Of a DNA stretch of 64,000 nt, positions 43,311 through 52,323 are shown piece after piece. The position numbers and the translations under genes are program-made. Under the pieces are notes generated by a model. The model searched no databases. It worked only from the letters and a program-made list of their open reading frames with translations, and had not been told where the DNA came from. This DNA is from Paenibacillus sp. (GTDB lineage: Bacteria; Bacteroidota; Bacteroidia; Bacteroidales; Muribaculaceae): positions 400,832 through 464,831 of the forward strand of contig JAMPHR010000001.1 of assembly GCA_023663345.1 (NCBI GenBank). Direction: 5' to 3'. Numbering within the stretch: the stretch's first letter is position 1; each line of letters opens with the position of its first letter.

Positions 43311-44786
43311 ATGAAATACGGATTCGACAACGACAAATATCTCAGGATACAATCTGAGCATATCAAAGAACGCATAGCGCAGTTCGGAAACAAGCTTTAT
43401 CTTGAACTCGGTGGTAAACTTTTCGATGATTATCATGCAAGCCGTGTGCTCCCCGGATTCCAGCCCGACAGCAAGCTGAGAATGCTCTCGCAACTCGCCG
43501 ACAAGGCCGAGATCGTGATTGTGATCAGCGCACTCGACATTGAGAAGAACAAGGTGAGAAACGACCTTGGCATCACTTACGATATGGATGTGCTGCGTCT
43601 TCGCAACGAGTTTCAGCGTCGTGGATTCATGGTGGGATCGGTTGTCATCACCCACTACAACGGCCAGAGCAGTGCCGATGCTTTCCGCGAGAAATTGTCA
43701 CGACTCGACATCACCACTTATGTACATTACACCATCGACGGGTATCCCACCAATGTGGATCTCATAGATTCCGATGAGGGATTCGGTCGCAACGATTATG
43801 TCGAGACCTCTCGTCCGCTCGTGATTGTCACAGCTCCCGGCCCCGGTAGCGGCAAGATGGCCGTGTGCCTCAGCCAGCTCTATAATGAGCATAAGCGTGG
43901 TATCGAGGCCGGATATGCCAAGTTTGAGACATTCCCGGTGTGGAGTCTTCCTCTCAAGCATCCGGTTAACATAGCCTACGAGGCTGCCACAGCCGACCTC
44001 AATGATGTGAACATGATAGATCCGTTCCATCTCGAAGCCTATGGCAAGACCGCCGTCAACTATAATCGTGACATAGAGATTTATCCCGTATTGAATGCAC
44101 TGTTCGAGGGTATCTATGGCGAGAATCCCTATAAATCGCCCACCGACATGGGTGTTAACATGGTGGGATTCTGCATCTCGGACGATGAGGCTTGCTGTGA
44201 CGCATCCCGTGAGGAGATCATACGCCGTTATTTCACAGCCCTCAACCACATGGCCCAGGGGAACTGCAATGAGAATGAGGTCAATAAGATAGCACTTCTC
44301 TTCAAGCAGGCCAAGATAGATGTTTCCTACCGCAAACCCGTAAAGGCCGCCAGGGAGCGAGCCGAGCGGAGCGGTGTGCCTTGTTCGGCGATCGAACTGG
44401 CTGACGGGACCATAATCACAGCCGAATCAAGCGATCTGCTCGGACCGAGTGCCGCCCTTATCCTCAATGCCATAAAGCATCTTGCAGGAATCGACCATAA
44501 TGTCAAGCTGATACCTCAGCACATGATCGAGCCTATCCAGCATACCAAGACCCATTATCTTCGTTCGATAAACCCACGTCTGCACACCGACGAGGTGCTT
44601 GTGGCTCTGTCGGTGCTCAGCCCCACCAATAACGAGTGCCGTCGTGCTCTCGAGTGTCTGCCACAGCTCTACGGATGCCAGGTACACTCCACAGTGATGC
44701 TTGGCGAGGTGGACCACAAGATCTTCAAGAAACTGGGTGTGGGTCTCACTTGCGATCCGGCTAAAAAAGAGAAAAAGCAATCTTAA
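43311..44786 (+). CDS. DUF1846 family protein
   Basis: 491 residues from the ATG at 43311, where the family's characteristic MKYGFDNDKYLRIQSEHIKE begins. An in-frame TTG at 43299 lies inside the promoter. The first domain has GGKLFDDYHASRVLPGF (about 35-51) and a P-loop-like VTAPGPGSGKMAVCLSQLYNE. DLNDVNMIDPFHLEAYG, GVNMVGFCISDDEACCDASREEI and the C-terminal IPQHMIEPIQHTKTHYLRS follow. The family is widespread in anaerobes and uncharacterised biochemically; the glycine-rich loop suggests nucleotide binding. It stands 53 nt upstream of the PurF-type gene on the same strand, so they may be co-transcribed. Confidence 0.9.
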   Translation: MKYGFDNDKYLRIQSEHIKERIAQFGNKLYLELGGKLFDDYHASRVLPGFQPDSKLRMLSQLADKAEIVIVISALDIEKNKVRNDLGITYDMDVLRLRNEFQRRGFMVGSVVITHYNGQSSADAFREKLSRLDITTYVHYTIDGYPTNVDLIDSDEGFGRNDYVETSRPLVIVTAPGPGSGKMAVCLSQLYNEHKRGIEAGYAKFETFPVWSLPLKHPVNIAYEAATADLNDVNMIDPFHLEAYGKTAVNYNRDIEIYPVLNALFEGIYGENPYKSPTDMGVNMVGFCISDDEACCDASREEIIRRYFTALNHMAQGNCNENEVNKIALLFKQAKIDVSYRKPVKAARERAERSGVPCSAIELADGTIITAESSDLLGPSAALILNAIKHLAGIDHNVKLIPQHMIEPIQHTKTHYLRSINPRLHTDEVLVALSVLSPTNNECRRALECLPQLYGCQVHSTVMLGEVDHKIFKKLGVGLTCDPAKKEKKQS

Positions 44787-44839
44787 GAGGTTTACCTCTA
44801 TATTCTCAATCCTCACAACCGATAAATATTTTCAGTGCT

Positions 44840-46729
44840 ATGGAGATCCTGAAACATGAGTGTGGAGTCGCAATGATACGTCTCCTCAAGCCTCTCGAAT
44901 ATTACAAGGAAAAGTATGGCGCATACGCCTATGGTCTTAACAAGCTGTATCTGCTCATGGAGAAACAGCACAACCGAGGTCAGGAGGGGGCCGGTATTGG
45001 AGTCGTGAAGATGCACTCATGTCCGGGCAACGAGTATGTGTTCCGAGAGAGAGCTCTCGGAAAGGATGCCATTCAGGAAATATTCGATACGGTGAGGGAG
45101 AAGGTAGCTCACTTCGATGTAAATTCCCACACTCCGGCCGAAATCGAGCAGTATGCACCGTTTCTGGGAGAGATATACATGGGGCATCTGCGCTACTCCA
45201 CAACGGGTAAGAGCGGTATCTCGTACTGCCATCCTTTCCTGCGCAGAAACAACTGGAAATCGCGCAATCTGCTGATGTGTGGCAACTTCAATATGACCAA
45301 TGTCGACACCATATTCCAGGATGTGGTGAAAAGCGGACAGCACCCCAGGATATACAGCGACACTGTGATCCTGCTTGAGCAGCTCGGCGATGCGTTGGAT
45401 AAGGAGAACCACCGCATTTACCGTCAATACCGCGATTCGCTCGCCGGTCCGATGCTGACACATGCAATAGAGGATAACCTCGACATGTCACGCATATTGT
45501 CTGCCACAGCTCATGCCTGGGACGGCGGATTCGTGATATGCGGAGCCACAGGGTCGGGTGACATGTTCGCTCTGCGTGACCGTCATGGCATACGTCCGGC
45601 GTTCTATTATTACGATGATGAGATAGTGGTGCTTGCATCCGAGCGTCCGGTGATACAGACCGTGTTGAATGTAGCCCGCCGTGAGGTTAACGAACTGACT
45701 CCGGGAAGTGCCCTCATTGTCGACAAGTCGGGACATGTGAGCGTGAGAGATATTCTCGGTGAGGATACCAACAGGCGTTGCTCATTTGAGCGCATATACT
45801 TCTCCCGTGGAAGCGATGCCGACATATACCGTGAGCGCAAGCAGCTTGGTTGCAATCTTGTGCCGGCCATCATGGACAGCATCGATGGAGATATAGCACA
45901 CACGGTGTTCTCTTTCATTCCAAATACAGCCGAAGTGGCGTTCATAGGCATGGTGGCAGGATTCGAGAACGAGTTGAGCCGTCAGAAAACATCACAGATA
46001 CTCGAAGCCCAGGCTTCCGGCTCTCTCAATGAGGAACGACTCAAGGAGATAATGAGTCAGAATCTGAGAGTCGAGAAAGTGGCCATAAAGGATATTAAAT
46101 TGAGAACCTTTATTGCCGAGGGTGAATCTCGCAATGATCTGGCTGCCCACGTCTATGATGTGACCTATGGAATCGTAGAGAACAATGTTGACAACCTTGT
46201 GGTGATTGACGACAGCATAGTGCGTGGTACCACGCTCAAGCAATCGATCCTCAAGATGCTTGACCGTCTCCATCCCCGTAAGATTATCGTAGTCTCCTCG
46301 TCCCCTCAGGTCCGCTATCCCGATTATTACGGCATAGACATGTCAAGAATGGGCGAGTTCATAGCATTCCGGGCCGCTGTGGCTCTGCTCAAGGAGAGAG
46401 GCATGGAGGATGTGTTGCGCACCACCTACGAGCGTTGCAAGGAGCAGGAGTCTTTGCTCGATTTCGAGATCACCAATTGCGTCAAGGCTGTGTATGCTCC
46501 TTTCACCCAGGAGGAGATCTCTCGCAAAATGGTGGAAATGCTCACCGACGACGGTTCGATCAATGCCGAGGTCGATATCATATACCAGACCCTCGACGGG
46601 TTGAGAGAGGCTATCCCGACATGTCCCGGCGATTGGTACTTCTCGGGCGATTATCCCACTCCCGGCGGTACACGTCTGGTCAATCGTGCGTTCATAAATT
46701 ATTATGAGGGCAATGTTGACAAGAGGTAA
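44840..46729 (+). CDS. PurF-type amidophosphoribosyltransferase (large form)
   Basis: 629 residues. The Ntn glutaminase domain has its Cys at position 8 (MEILKHECGVAMI), implying a 7-residue propeptide, then EKQHNRGQEGAGIGVV and MGHLRYSTTGKSG. The phosphoribosyltransferase domain carries NLVVIDDSIVRGTTLKQS, the PRPP loop. FALRDRHGIRPAFYY and RIYFSRGSDADIYRERKQLG are typical. PurF enzymes make phosphoribosylamine, the first purine-pathway step. This form is about 130-150 residues longer than the usual PurF, with extra segments near 80-125 and a C-terminal tail. A paralogue with a different role cannot be excluded, so no symbol is given. Confidence 0.85.
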   Translation: MEILKHECGVAMIRLLKPLEYYKEKYGAYAYGLNKLYLLMEKQHNRGQEGAGIGVVKMHSCPGNEYVFRERALGKDAIQEIFDTVREKVAHFDVNSHTPAEIEQYAPFLGEIYMGHLRYSTTGKSGISYCHPFLRRNNWKSRNLLMCGNFNMTNVDTIFQDVVKSGQHPRIYSDTVILLEQLGDALDKENHRIYRQYRDSLAGPMLTHAIEDNLDMSRILSATAHAWDGGFVICGATGSGDMFALRDRHGIRPAFYYYDDEIVVLASERPVIQTVLNVARREVNELTPGSALIVDKSGHVSVRDILGEDTNRRCSFERIYFSRGSDADIYRERKQLGCNLVPAIMDSIDGDIAHTVFSFIPNTAEVAFIGMVAGFENELSRQKTSQILEAQASGSLNEERLKEIMSQNLRVEKVAIKDIKLRTFIAEGESRNDLAAHVYDVTYGIVENNVDNLVVIDDSIVRGTTLKQSILKMLDRLHPRKIIVVSSSPQVRYPDYYGIDMSRMGEFIAFRAAVALLKERGMEDVLRTTYERCKEQESLLDFEITNCVKAVYAPFTQEEISRKMVEMLTDDGSINAEVDIIYQTLDGLREAIPTCPGDWYFSGDYPTPGGTRLVNRAFINYYEGNVDKR

Positions 46730-46779
46730 ACCGTTATACAAGTAAATTCATTATTTCTTCTCCAAAATCTCTCCATCAC

Positions 46780-47802
46780 ATGCCAGTCTCCTCACGTATT
46801 TTTTCTTTGCTTATACTGGGTATTGTATCCATCCGGTCGGTTGCATCCGTTGGTTTGGAAGATAACTGCCATCGCAGGCATTACGAGCCTCATGGGGCAG
46901 AAGTGACCGATGGAGAGATCACGCTCGCAGTCGATAGTGGCGACATCATGTCGCTTGATGTGGAGGTGAGAGCCTTGATGCATAGAGTGAAACAACGCCG
47001 TGGCATGGCCGATTCCTGGTGGGGTGTGAGCCTGAGATCTCCGGGTGACACGGTGAAGGTGTCGTTGCGATTCGGAAATACTGATTTCGGAGATATCCTC
47101 GACCGCCGTATAGCCGAGCTTACTGTCGAACGCAACGGTTCTATTGTATCAAAACAGGAGGTCGATGGTTTTGTCACCGACGGGAAAGCATTCAATTCCC
47201 TATCATTATCTTTGGCAGGTGATATGCTTGAGGTAAAGGGTGGAGGGCACAGAGGACGTTCTTTAGCCGTATTGCAGTTGCCGGAGCGTATTATGCCTGA
47301 TGAAGTGAGCGTGTGGAGCGTAGGCCGGCTTACTGTCCCGGTCTTTACTATAGAGACTTGCCGTAATCCTGAGACATCACTGGACTCAGGCCTGGACATG
47401 GAAAGTCTTAAAGCCCGTTTTGCAGATTCCACCGATCCGTTGGAGGGATTCTGGACCTACTTCGACCGGAACAACGATCCCAAATATGCAAGAATGGGAG
47501 GCCGGTACACGCTGGCTATTGTGAAGCGTGAGCGGACAAATGGGGACAAGGATGCCGGTAATGTATATGATATAATCTATATCAATGGTGCGCAGACCTA
47601 TGGTGACCGCTGGAAGCCAATGATGTTGAAGGGGATGCTCCGCCCCACAATATTTGACGGTCATTATGACATGGAGTGGGTGGATGCGACATTCAGCCCT
47701 ATTTCCGAGGACATAAACGCGGTTCTTGGTTCCGACGGTGCATTGCTGACCCTCAATTTCCCGATGCTCAAGACTACAATGCGGTTTTCAAAGGTCATAT
47801 AG
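46780..47802 (+). CDS. Hypothetical secreted protein
   Basis: 340 residues with a signal peptide (IFSLLILGIVSIRSVASVG). Two parts are suggested. The first, an N-terminal beta-rich domain (about 30-200), has SWWGVSLRSPGDTVKVSLRFGN and LAVLQLPERIMPDEVSVWSVG. The second, a C-terminal domain (about 210-340), starts DPLEGFWTYFDRNNDPKYARMGG and YTLAIVKRE, ending LNFPMLKTTMRFSKVI; its GFW opening recalls lipocalin-like folds. No family is recognised. It lies 50 nt downstream of the PurF-type gene and converges on the sulfatase gene with an 8-nt gap. Confidence 0.75.
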   Translation: MPVSSRIFSLLILGIVSIRSVASVGLEDNCHRRHYEPHGAEVTDGEITLAVDSGDIMSLDVEVRALMHRVKQRRGMADSWWGVSLRSPGDTVKVSLRFGNTDFGDILDRRIAELTVERNGSIVSKQEVDGFVTDGKAFNSLSLSLAGDMLEVKGGGHRGRSLAVLQLPERIMPDEVSVWSVGRLTVPVFTIETCRNPETSLDSGLDMESLKARFADSTDPLEGFWTYFDRNNDPKYARMGGRYTLAIVKRERTNGDKDAGNVYDIIYINGAQTYGDRWKPMMLKGMLRPTIFDGHYDMEWVDATFSPISEDINAVLGSDGALLTLNFPMLKTTMRFSKVI

Positions 47803-47810
47803 GTCCAATA

Positions 47811-49646
47811 TTATCTCTTGGCCATATCCTCATAGAGATATTGCAGTATTATCTTACCTTTGTGTTCCCTGTCGCTGTCGGGAGTATCTATGGCCGCTCC
47901 TGAGGTGTTGTCATACACGGTGTAGCCTGTCGCATCCCTGAACATGAAACCGTTGACAAACGTGTGGAATGAGAACGGATACTTGTAGCTGTCGGCCATG
48001 ACATCACGGCTGAATATGAACTCCTCATGAGGCAGTTCCATCTGTCCGAGAATCGTGGATGCAGTGTCGGTTTGGGACATTATCGTGTCGATGCGCCTTG
48101 GCTGCTTCACGGCTCCGCCTATCATCAGCAGAGGTATGTGTGCGTACTTGTCATGGGCAAGGAACTGACCGGTATTGCATCCGTGGTCGCCTGTGACCAC
48201 GATAAGCAGGTTGTCCCATGCGGGAGTGTTCCTGAGGCGTTCCACCAATCTCCCGAGCGCATCGTCCATATAGGCAAACGAGTTGGCTATAGGATCATCC
48301 TGAAGTCGGGCATATGGCACCTCCCACGGTTCGTGCGAGCTGAGGGTCTGGAATGTCGTGTACCATTTCACACCTCGGGAGGTCTTCTCCATTATGTCGT
48401 CATATATCCAGTCGAGTACAGCTCCGTCATGTATTCCCCATTTGCCTGAGGGCAGTCCTTTCGGCAGATCTTTGTCACCCACCACACGGTCATGCCCCAT
48501 GGTGTAATAATATTCCCCTTTGTGGAAAATCGTGAGATCTCCGCCATGCACGGCCATTGTCTCGTAGCCGGCATCCTTGAATTTGCGAGGAAAAGCCGGA
48601 AGGTTGGGCACCTTCTTGGTCATGCGTATCACGCTTGTGGTGGGCTGTGCCAGATAACCGCTAAGCAATGCTACAAGTCCACGGTCGGTGCGGAAGCTGT
48701 TGCAGTCCACATGAGTGAAAAACAGCCCTTCGCGTGACAGGCGATTTATGTTGGGGGTGACATCCTTCTGTCCGCCTAAAGCCTCCACGAAACGTGCACT
48801 CAGGCTCTCCCATACTATGAACAGTACATTGGGCCTTGTGGTGTTTAGAAGCTTATCGGTAGGGAACGAGTCGCCTGGAAACATTTCGGCAAATTCCCTA
48901 TGGCATGTCTCATCATCAAATTCGTGAAATGCTCCCTCGATCTTGTCGTTGGTCGAGAGTGAGTATATGAAGGCATATATAGGGTTGAGGGCACAGTGGT
49001 TGAAGAAGAGATTATTGGAGTAGAACGATACGCTCGGATTGTTGGGACGTCGGCCCAGACCGCGTATCAGTACAAACAAGCACCCTACAGCAAGAATAAA
49101 ACATAGCGGGGTGAGAACCATCTGCCACACTCCTGATGCGATGAACGGACGCGAGCCGATGGCTATGTCGCTCGCTGACCAGAACCATCCGATAGTCAAT
49201 GCCGACATCGCCAGTAGAGATATGGCTCCGGCAATTATGTATCCTGTGGAAACACTTGCAAACGCACTCTTCATCTGCTTGATGTATGGCAACACACATG
49301 CGTCGAGTTTGAACTTCCAGAACGGATACAACGCTGTGTCAACCACAGTCCCCACTGCTACTGTCAATCCTGCCAAAACGCTGTAGATGGCCATGAAGGC
49401 CCCGAGAAACGGTGTGCTTATGTATGCCTGGACCGTAGCGACTATTACCGGGAGTGCGGTGAGATAAGATGCCACGATAACATCTGACCTCAGTCCATGG
49501 CGTGACATCTCCATGAAGTCGCGGACCGAGATGGAGGCATCGGTCTCCTTACGGTTGTAGAGTATGAACAATGGACGCTGGATAAGCTGGAAATAGAGCA
49601 GGAATCCGGCGTAGCACAGGATTATGAACAGGATGAAATGTATCAT
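47811..49646 (-). CDS. LtaS-type sulfatase family membrane protein (phosphoglycerol/phosphoethanolamine transferase-like)
   Basis: 611 residues from the ATG at 49646, which overlaps the GT9 gene stop by 4 nt. The frame is open to 49760 but that part is a shadow of GT9. Four to five N-terminal helices (1 to about 200) precede an extracytoplasmic alkaline-phosphatase-fold domain. LtaS-like metal and nucleophile sites are present: NVLFIVWESLSARF (Glu), NSFRTDRGLVALLSGY (nucleophile Thr), HDGAVLDWIYDD and VVTGDHGCNTG (Asp-His). Relatives transfer phosphoglycerol or phosphoethanolamine onto envelope glycans. As last gene of the waaA operon it probably modifies lipid A/core, but the donor is unknown. 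Confidence 0.9.
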   Translation of the reverse strand: MIHFILFIILCYAGFLLYFQLIQRPLFILYNRKETDASISVRDFMEMSRHGLRSDVIVASYLTALPVIVATVQAYISTPFLGAFMAIYSVLAGLTVAVGTVVDTALYPFWKFKLDACVLPYIKQMKSAFASVSTGYIIAGAISLLAMSALTIGWFWSASDIAIGSRPFIASGVWQMVLTPLCFILAVGCLFVLIRGLGRRPNNPSVSFYSNNLFFNHCALNPIYAFIYSLSTNDKIEGAFHEFDDETCHREFAEMFPGDSFPTDKLLNTTRPNVLFIVWESLSARFVEALGGQKDVTPNINRLSREGLFFTHVDCNSFRTDRGLVALLSGYLAQPTTSVIRMTKKVPNLPAFPRKFKDAGYETMAVHGGDLTIFHKGEYYYTMGHDRVVGDKDLPKGLPSGKWGIHDGAVLDWIYDDIMEKTSRGVKWYTTFQTLSSHEPWEVPYARLQDDPIANSFAYMDDALGRLVERLRNTPAWDNLLIVVTGDHGCNTGQFLAHDKYAHIPLLMIGGAVKQPRRIDTIMSQTDTASTILGQMELPHEEFIFSRDVMADSYKYPFSFHTFVNGFMFRDATGYTVYDNTSGAAIDTPDSDREHKGKIILQYLYEDMAKR

Positions 49647-50674
49647 TTCGCAATGGTCTCCATTACTTTGCTTACGATTGTCTCCACGGGTAGATTCTCG
49701 AGACATGCCATGTGGCCGAGCGGACATTCCTTGCTTCCGGCTATGGTGCATGGTTGGCATTTCAGCCCGAGTGATACGGCGTCGGCCTCAGTCTGTCCGA
49801 ATCCGAGGAATCCACATGCCGGAGTGGTGCTTCCCCACACAGATATGACCTTGCATCCGGCTATTCCGGCAAGATGTTGATTGGCCGAGTCCATGCTCAC
49901 CATGGCATCGAGATGAGACATTATGGCTATCTCCTCCTCAAGCGGGAATTTTCCGGCGAGAGACACCACGCCATCCTGTTCCCATGATCCGAGAGTCTCG
50001 GCCTCCGCCCCACGTCCGCCAAACATGTACACGTTCACACCTTTATCGGCCAAAGAGCGGGCCACCTCCCTCATTTTAGCAGGAGGATAGGTTTTGGTAG
50101 CATATCGGGCAAATGGCGCTATGCCCACGGCTGGATGCTTTATGCTGATGTCCACCGATGGGGTGCTGTCACCGTAGACCGATCGGAATGACATGGACGA
50201 TGGGAATCCGAGCTTCTCAAAAGTGTCGAAATAGCGTGATATGTATTGTCTCTGAGGCTTGCCTCCGGCATACACTTTCTTACGTTGGCTACGGGCCTTG
50301 TCGACAGTAGCCACCTTGGCTCCATGCAGTCTCAGATAGGTCGAGATGAGCATGGTGCGTGCCATGTTGTGCAGGTCGGCCACATAGTCTGGGTGAAGTG
50401 ACGCGAGTTCCCGGGCTATCCTGAGGGTTCCACCCAGGCCACGGTACTTCTCTTTGAGATCAAAGGTGAGCACCTTGACATTGGCCGGGGGATTGATGAA
50501 CATACGCCCGAAGAAAGGACGTGTGGCCACATATATCTCCACATCAGGATACTCCCGTGCCACAGAATATATGACAGGGAGTGTCATGGCGATGTCGCCG
50601 AGTGCCGAAAAGCGCAGAATCACGAGACGCTTGACACCGGCTTTGCCGTCAGAGCCCGAGGATAGCTGTGCCAC
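49643..50674 (-). CDS. Glycosyltransferase family 9 (heptosyltransferase-like)
   Basis: 343 residues. The GT9 N-terminal block LVILRFSALGDIAMTLPVIYSV (about 17-38) is followed by VADLHNMARTMLISTYLRLHGA. The donor-binding C-terminal half has GIAPFARYATKTYPPAKM, IMSHLDAMVSMDSANQHLAG and ISVWGSTTPACGFLGFGQ. A Cys-rich motif CQPCTIAGSKECPLGHMAC follows. The family adds heptose or related sugars to the LPS inner core. The start lies 2 nt after the kdsB-like stop, and it overlaps the sulfatase gene by 4 nt, so it is firmly within the waaA operon. The sugar is not known. Confidence 0.92.
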   Translation of the reverse strand: MAQLSSGSDGKAGVKRLVILRFSALGDIAMTLPVIYSVAREYPDVEIYVATRPFFGRMFINPPANVKVLTFDLKEKYRGLGGTLRIARELASLHPDYVADLHNMARTMLISTYLRLHGAKVATVDKARSQRKKVYAGGKPQRQYISRYFDTFEKLGFPSSMSFRSVYGDSTPSVDISIKHPAVGIAPFARYATKTYPPAKMREVARSLADKGVNVYMFGGRGAEAETLGSWEQDGVVSLAGKFPLEEEIAIMSHLDAMVSMDSANQHLAGIAGCKVISVWGSTTPACGFLGFGQTEADAVSLGLKCQPCTIAGSKECPLGHMACLENLPVETIVSKVMETIAK

Positions 50675-50676
50675 GA

Positions 50677-51402
50677 CTACAGGTTCTTGAGATAGGACTC
50701 AACTCCGTCGATATCCTTGCGGTTGTCGACCGAGAGCGATTTGCAATGACAGTTGTAGTAGTAGATGGGCATGTGGTTCTCGAGGAATCGGAATGAATCG
50801 TTCTCCTCGATCTTTTCGATAGGACCGCGGGGTGTGTTGTGGTAGAAGTCGAGGGCCTTGCGGGTGAATGCACCCACTCCCACAAACTTGTGGAACACAT
50901 AGTCCATCGCTCCCTTGGGATAGGGGATGGGCGAACGAGATATGAACAGGCAACGGTCGTCGGCAGCGGTTACGATCTTGAGATTGGTAGCGTCGACCAC
51001 CTCGACGGGGTTGCTGAAATCGGTCATGAGGTTGGACACGAAGAAGTCGCCGGGCTTGAGGCCGTCGGGGATACATTGCACGATGGCATCGCGGGTGAGG
51101 AGCGGTTCGTCTCCGTTGACCATCACATAAAGGTCAGCCTCGATGCGTGTCGACACTTCATAGAGGCGCTCAGTGGCTGTGTCATGGTCGTCACGGGTCA
51201 TGATGACCTTGGCTCCGAAGCTCTCGGCCTTATCCTTTATCTTCTCACTGTCGGTGGCAACATATACCTCCTCGAATATCTCCACCTCCTTGCAGTGTTC
51301 GTACACCCACTGGATCATGGGCTTGCCGAGGATGAGGGCGAGGGGTTTCTCGAAGAATCTCGAGGATTCGGCACGGGCCGGTATGACGCATATTATTTTC
51401 AT
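50677..51402 (-). CDS. KdsB-like CMP-sugar synthetase (second copy)
   Basis: 241 residues. It has the cytidylyltransferase start VIPARAESSRFFEKPLALILG, Mg-site VMVNGDEPLL, and FISRSPIPYPKGAMD. KdsB-specific segments diverge: the loop that reads DCPDGTSRVAEA in the other copy is DDHDTATERLYEV here, and the C-terminal region is YYYNCHCKSLSVDNRKDIDG. It probably activates Kdo or a related 3-deoxy sugar acid as its CMP derivative. It sits between lpxL (48-nt gap) and GT9 (2-nt gap) in the waaA operon. Having two KdsB-type genes 15 kb apart suggests they act on different sugars, which is inference. Confidence 0.85.
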   Translation of the reverse strand: MKIICVIPARAESSRFFEKPLALILGKPMIQWVYEHCKEVEIFEEVYVATDSEKIKDKAESFGAKVIMTRDDHDTATERLYEVSTRIEADLYVMVNGDEPLLTRDAIVQCIPDGLKPGDFFVSNLMTDFSNPVEVVDATNLKIVTAADDRCLFISRSPIPYPKGAMDYVFHKFVGVGAFTRKALDFYHNTPRGPIEKIEENDSFRFLENHMPIYYYNCHCKSLSVDNRKDIDGVESYLKNL

Positions 51403-51450
51403 GTCTTTTTCGCGTGTTGGGGGTGAGTAATGTAGTATAGTAAACGGTTG

Positions 51451-52323
51451 TTATTTGTAAAGCCACCGGCGGTGGGACCATAACCACAGTCCCGGACGCC
51501 GACGGATGGTCTGTTCAAGCATTTCCATGTATCGCCGGGTGTAGGGGGAGTCCCCTTCCAGGCTTTCGGGTACGATGGGCTTCACGGTCATGCGGTAGTG
51601 TCCGCGGGAGAGTTTCTCCACATCAAGATATAGATAGGCCGCGTTTACCCGCTTGCCTATTTCCTCGCCACCTGGATTGAATGGGGTGTGCTGTCCCAGG
51701 AAAGTTGTGGCGTGATGGGAGATGCTGCTGTTGGAGCGATGGTCGGCTATGAAGCCTATTACGAACGGTACCTTGTCGCGATACCATCTCACCATGGTGC
51801 GGAACACCTTGTCCTGAGGCACCGACACGGGGTTGAATCTCGACCTCACTTTCAGCATCAGCTTGTCGAATGCCTTGTCGCGCAGAGGCTTGTAGACCTG
51901 GGCACACAGCTGAGGTTTCTTGAAATGCCTCACCACGGCCGGGACATATTCCCAGTTGGCATAGTGGCCGAGGTACATCACCACGGGATGCCCCTTGTCG
52001 ATGAGATCGTCGACAAGCTCTCCGCCTATCACCTCTACTCTTCGGTCCACCTGCTTGTCGCTGATGTGAAGCAGCTTGGCTGTCTCCACGATATTGTCGG
52101 CAAACTGGGAGTAGAAGTCGGCCTCGATCTCGCGTAGCTCTGCCTCGGACTTTTCGGGAAATGAGTTGCGTAGATTCTCGCGTATCACGGCCCTGCGATA
52201 CTTCATCACATGGACAAGCAGATACCTGATGCCGTCGGCAAGCAGATATAGTACCGAGAAAGGCAATAGGGCGAGCGCCGTGAAGAGCACGCGGTATAGG
52301 GCATAGGTCACTTTCTGTCGCAT
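51451..52323 (-). CDS. lpxL: LpxL/HtrB-family lipid A acyltransferase
   Basis: 290 residues. An N-terminal membrane helix (VLFTALALLPFSVLYLLADGI) anchors a cytosolic acyltransferase domain. The catalytic HX4E motif is HYANWE in YLGHYANWEYVP (about 118-129), followed by FIADHRSNSSISHHATTFLG, TPFNPGGEEIGKRVNAAY and the C-terminal RRRPGLWLWSHRRWLYK. It adds a secondary acyl chain to Kdo-lipid A or its precursor. It overlaps waaA by 16 nt, so the two are translationally coupled, consistent with action right after Kdo transfer. Confidence 0.92.
   Translation of the reverse strand: MRQKVTYALYRVLFTALALLPFSVLYLLADGIRYLLVHVMKYRRAVIRENLRNSFPEKSEAELREIEADFYSQFADNIVETAKLLHISDKQVDRRVEVIGGELVDDLIDKGHPVVMYLGHYANWEYVPAVVRHFKKPQLCAQVYKPLRDKAFDKLMLKVRSRFNPVSVPQDKVFRTMVRWYRDKVPFVIGFIADHRSNSSISHHATTFLGQHTPFNPGGEEIGKRVNAAYLYLDVEKLSRGHYRMTVKPIVPESLEGDSPYTRRYMEMLEQTIRRRPGLWLWSHRRWLYK

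Noticed and set aside
49647..49760. Longer N-terminus for the LtaS-type sulfatase
   Set aside because: The added residues are a shadow of the overlapping GT9 gene; the ATG at 49646 gives a normal membrane helix start.
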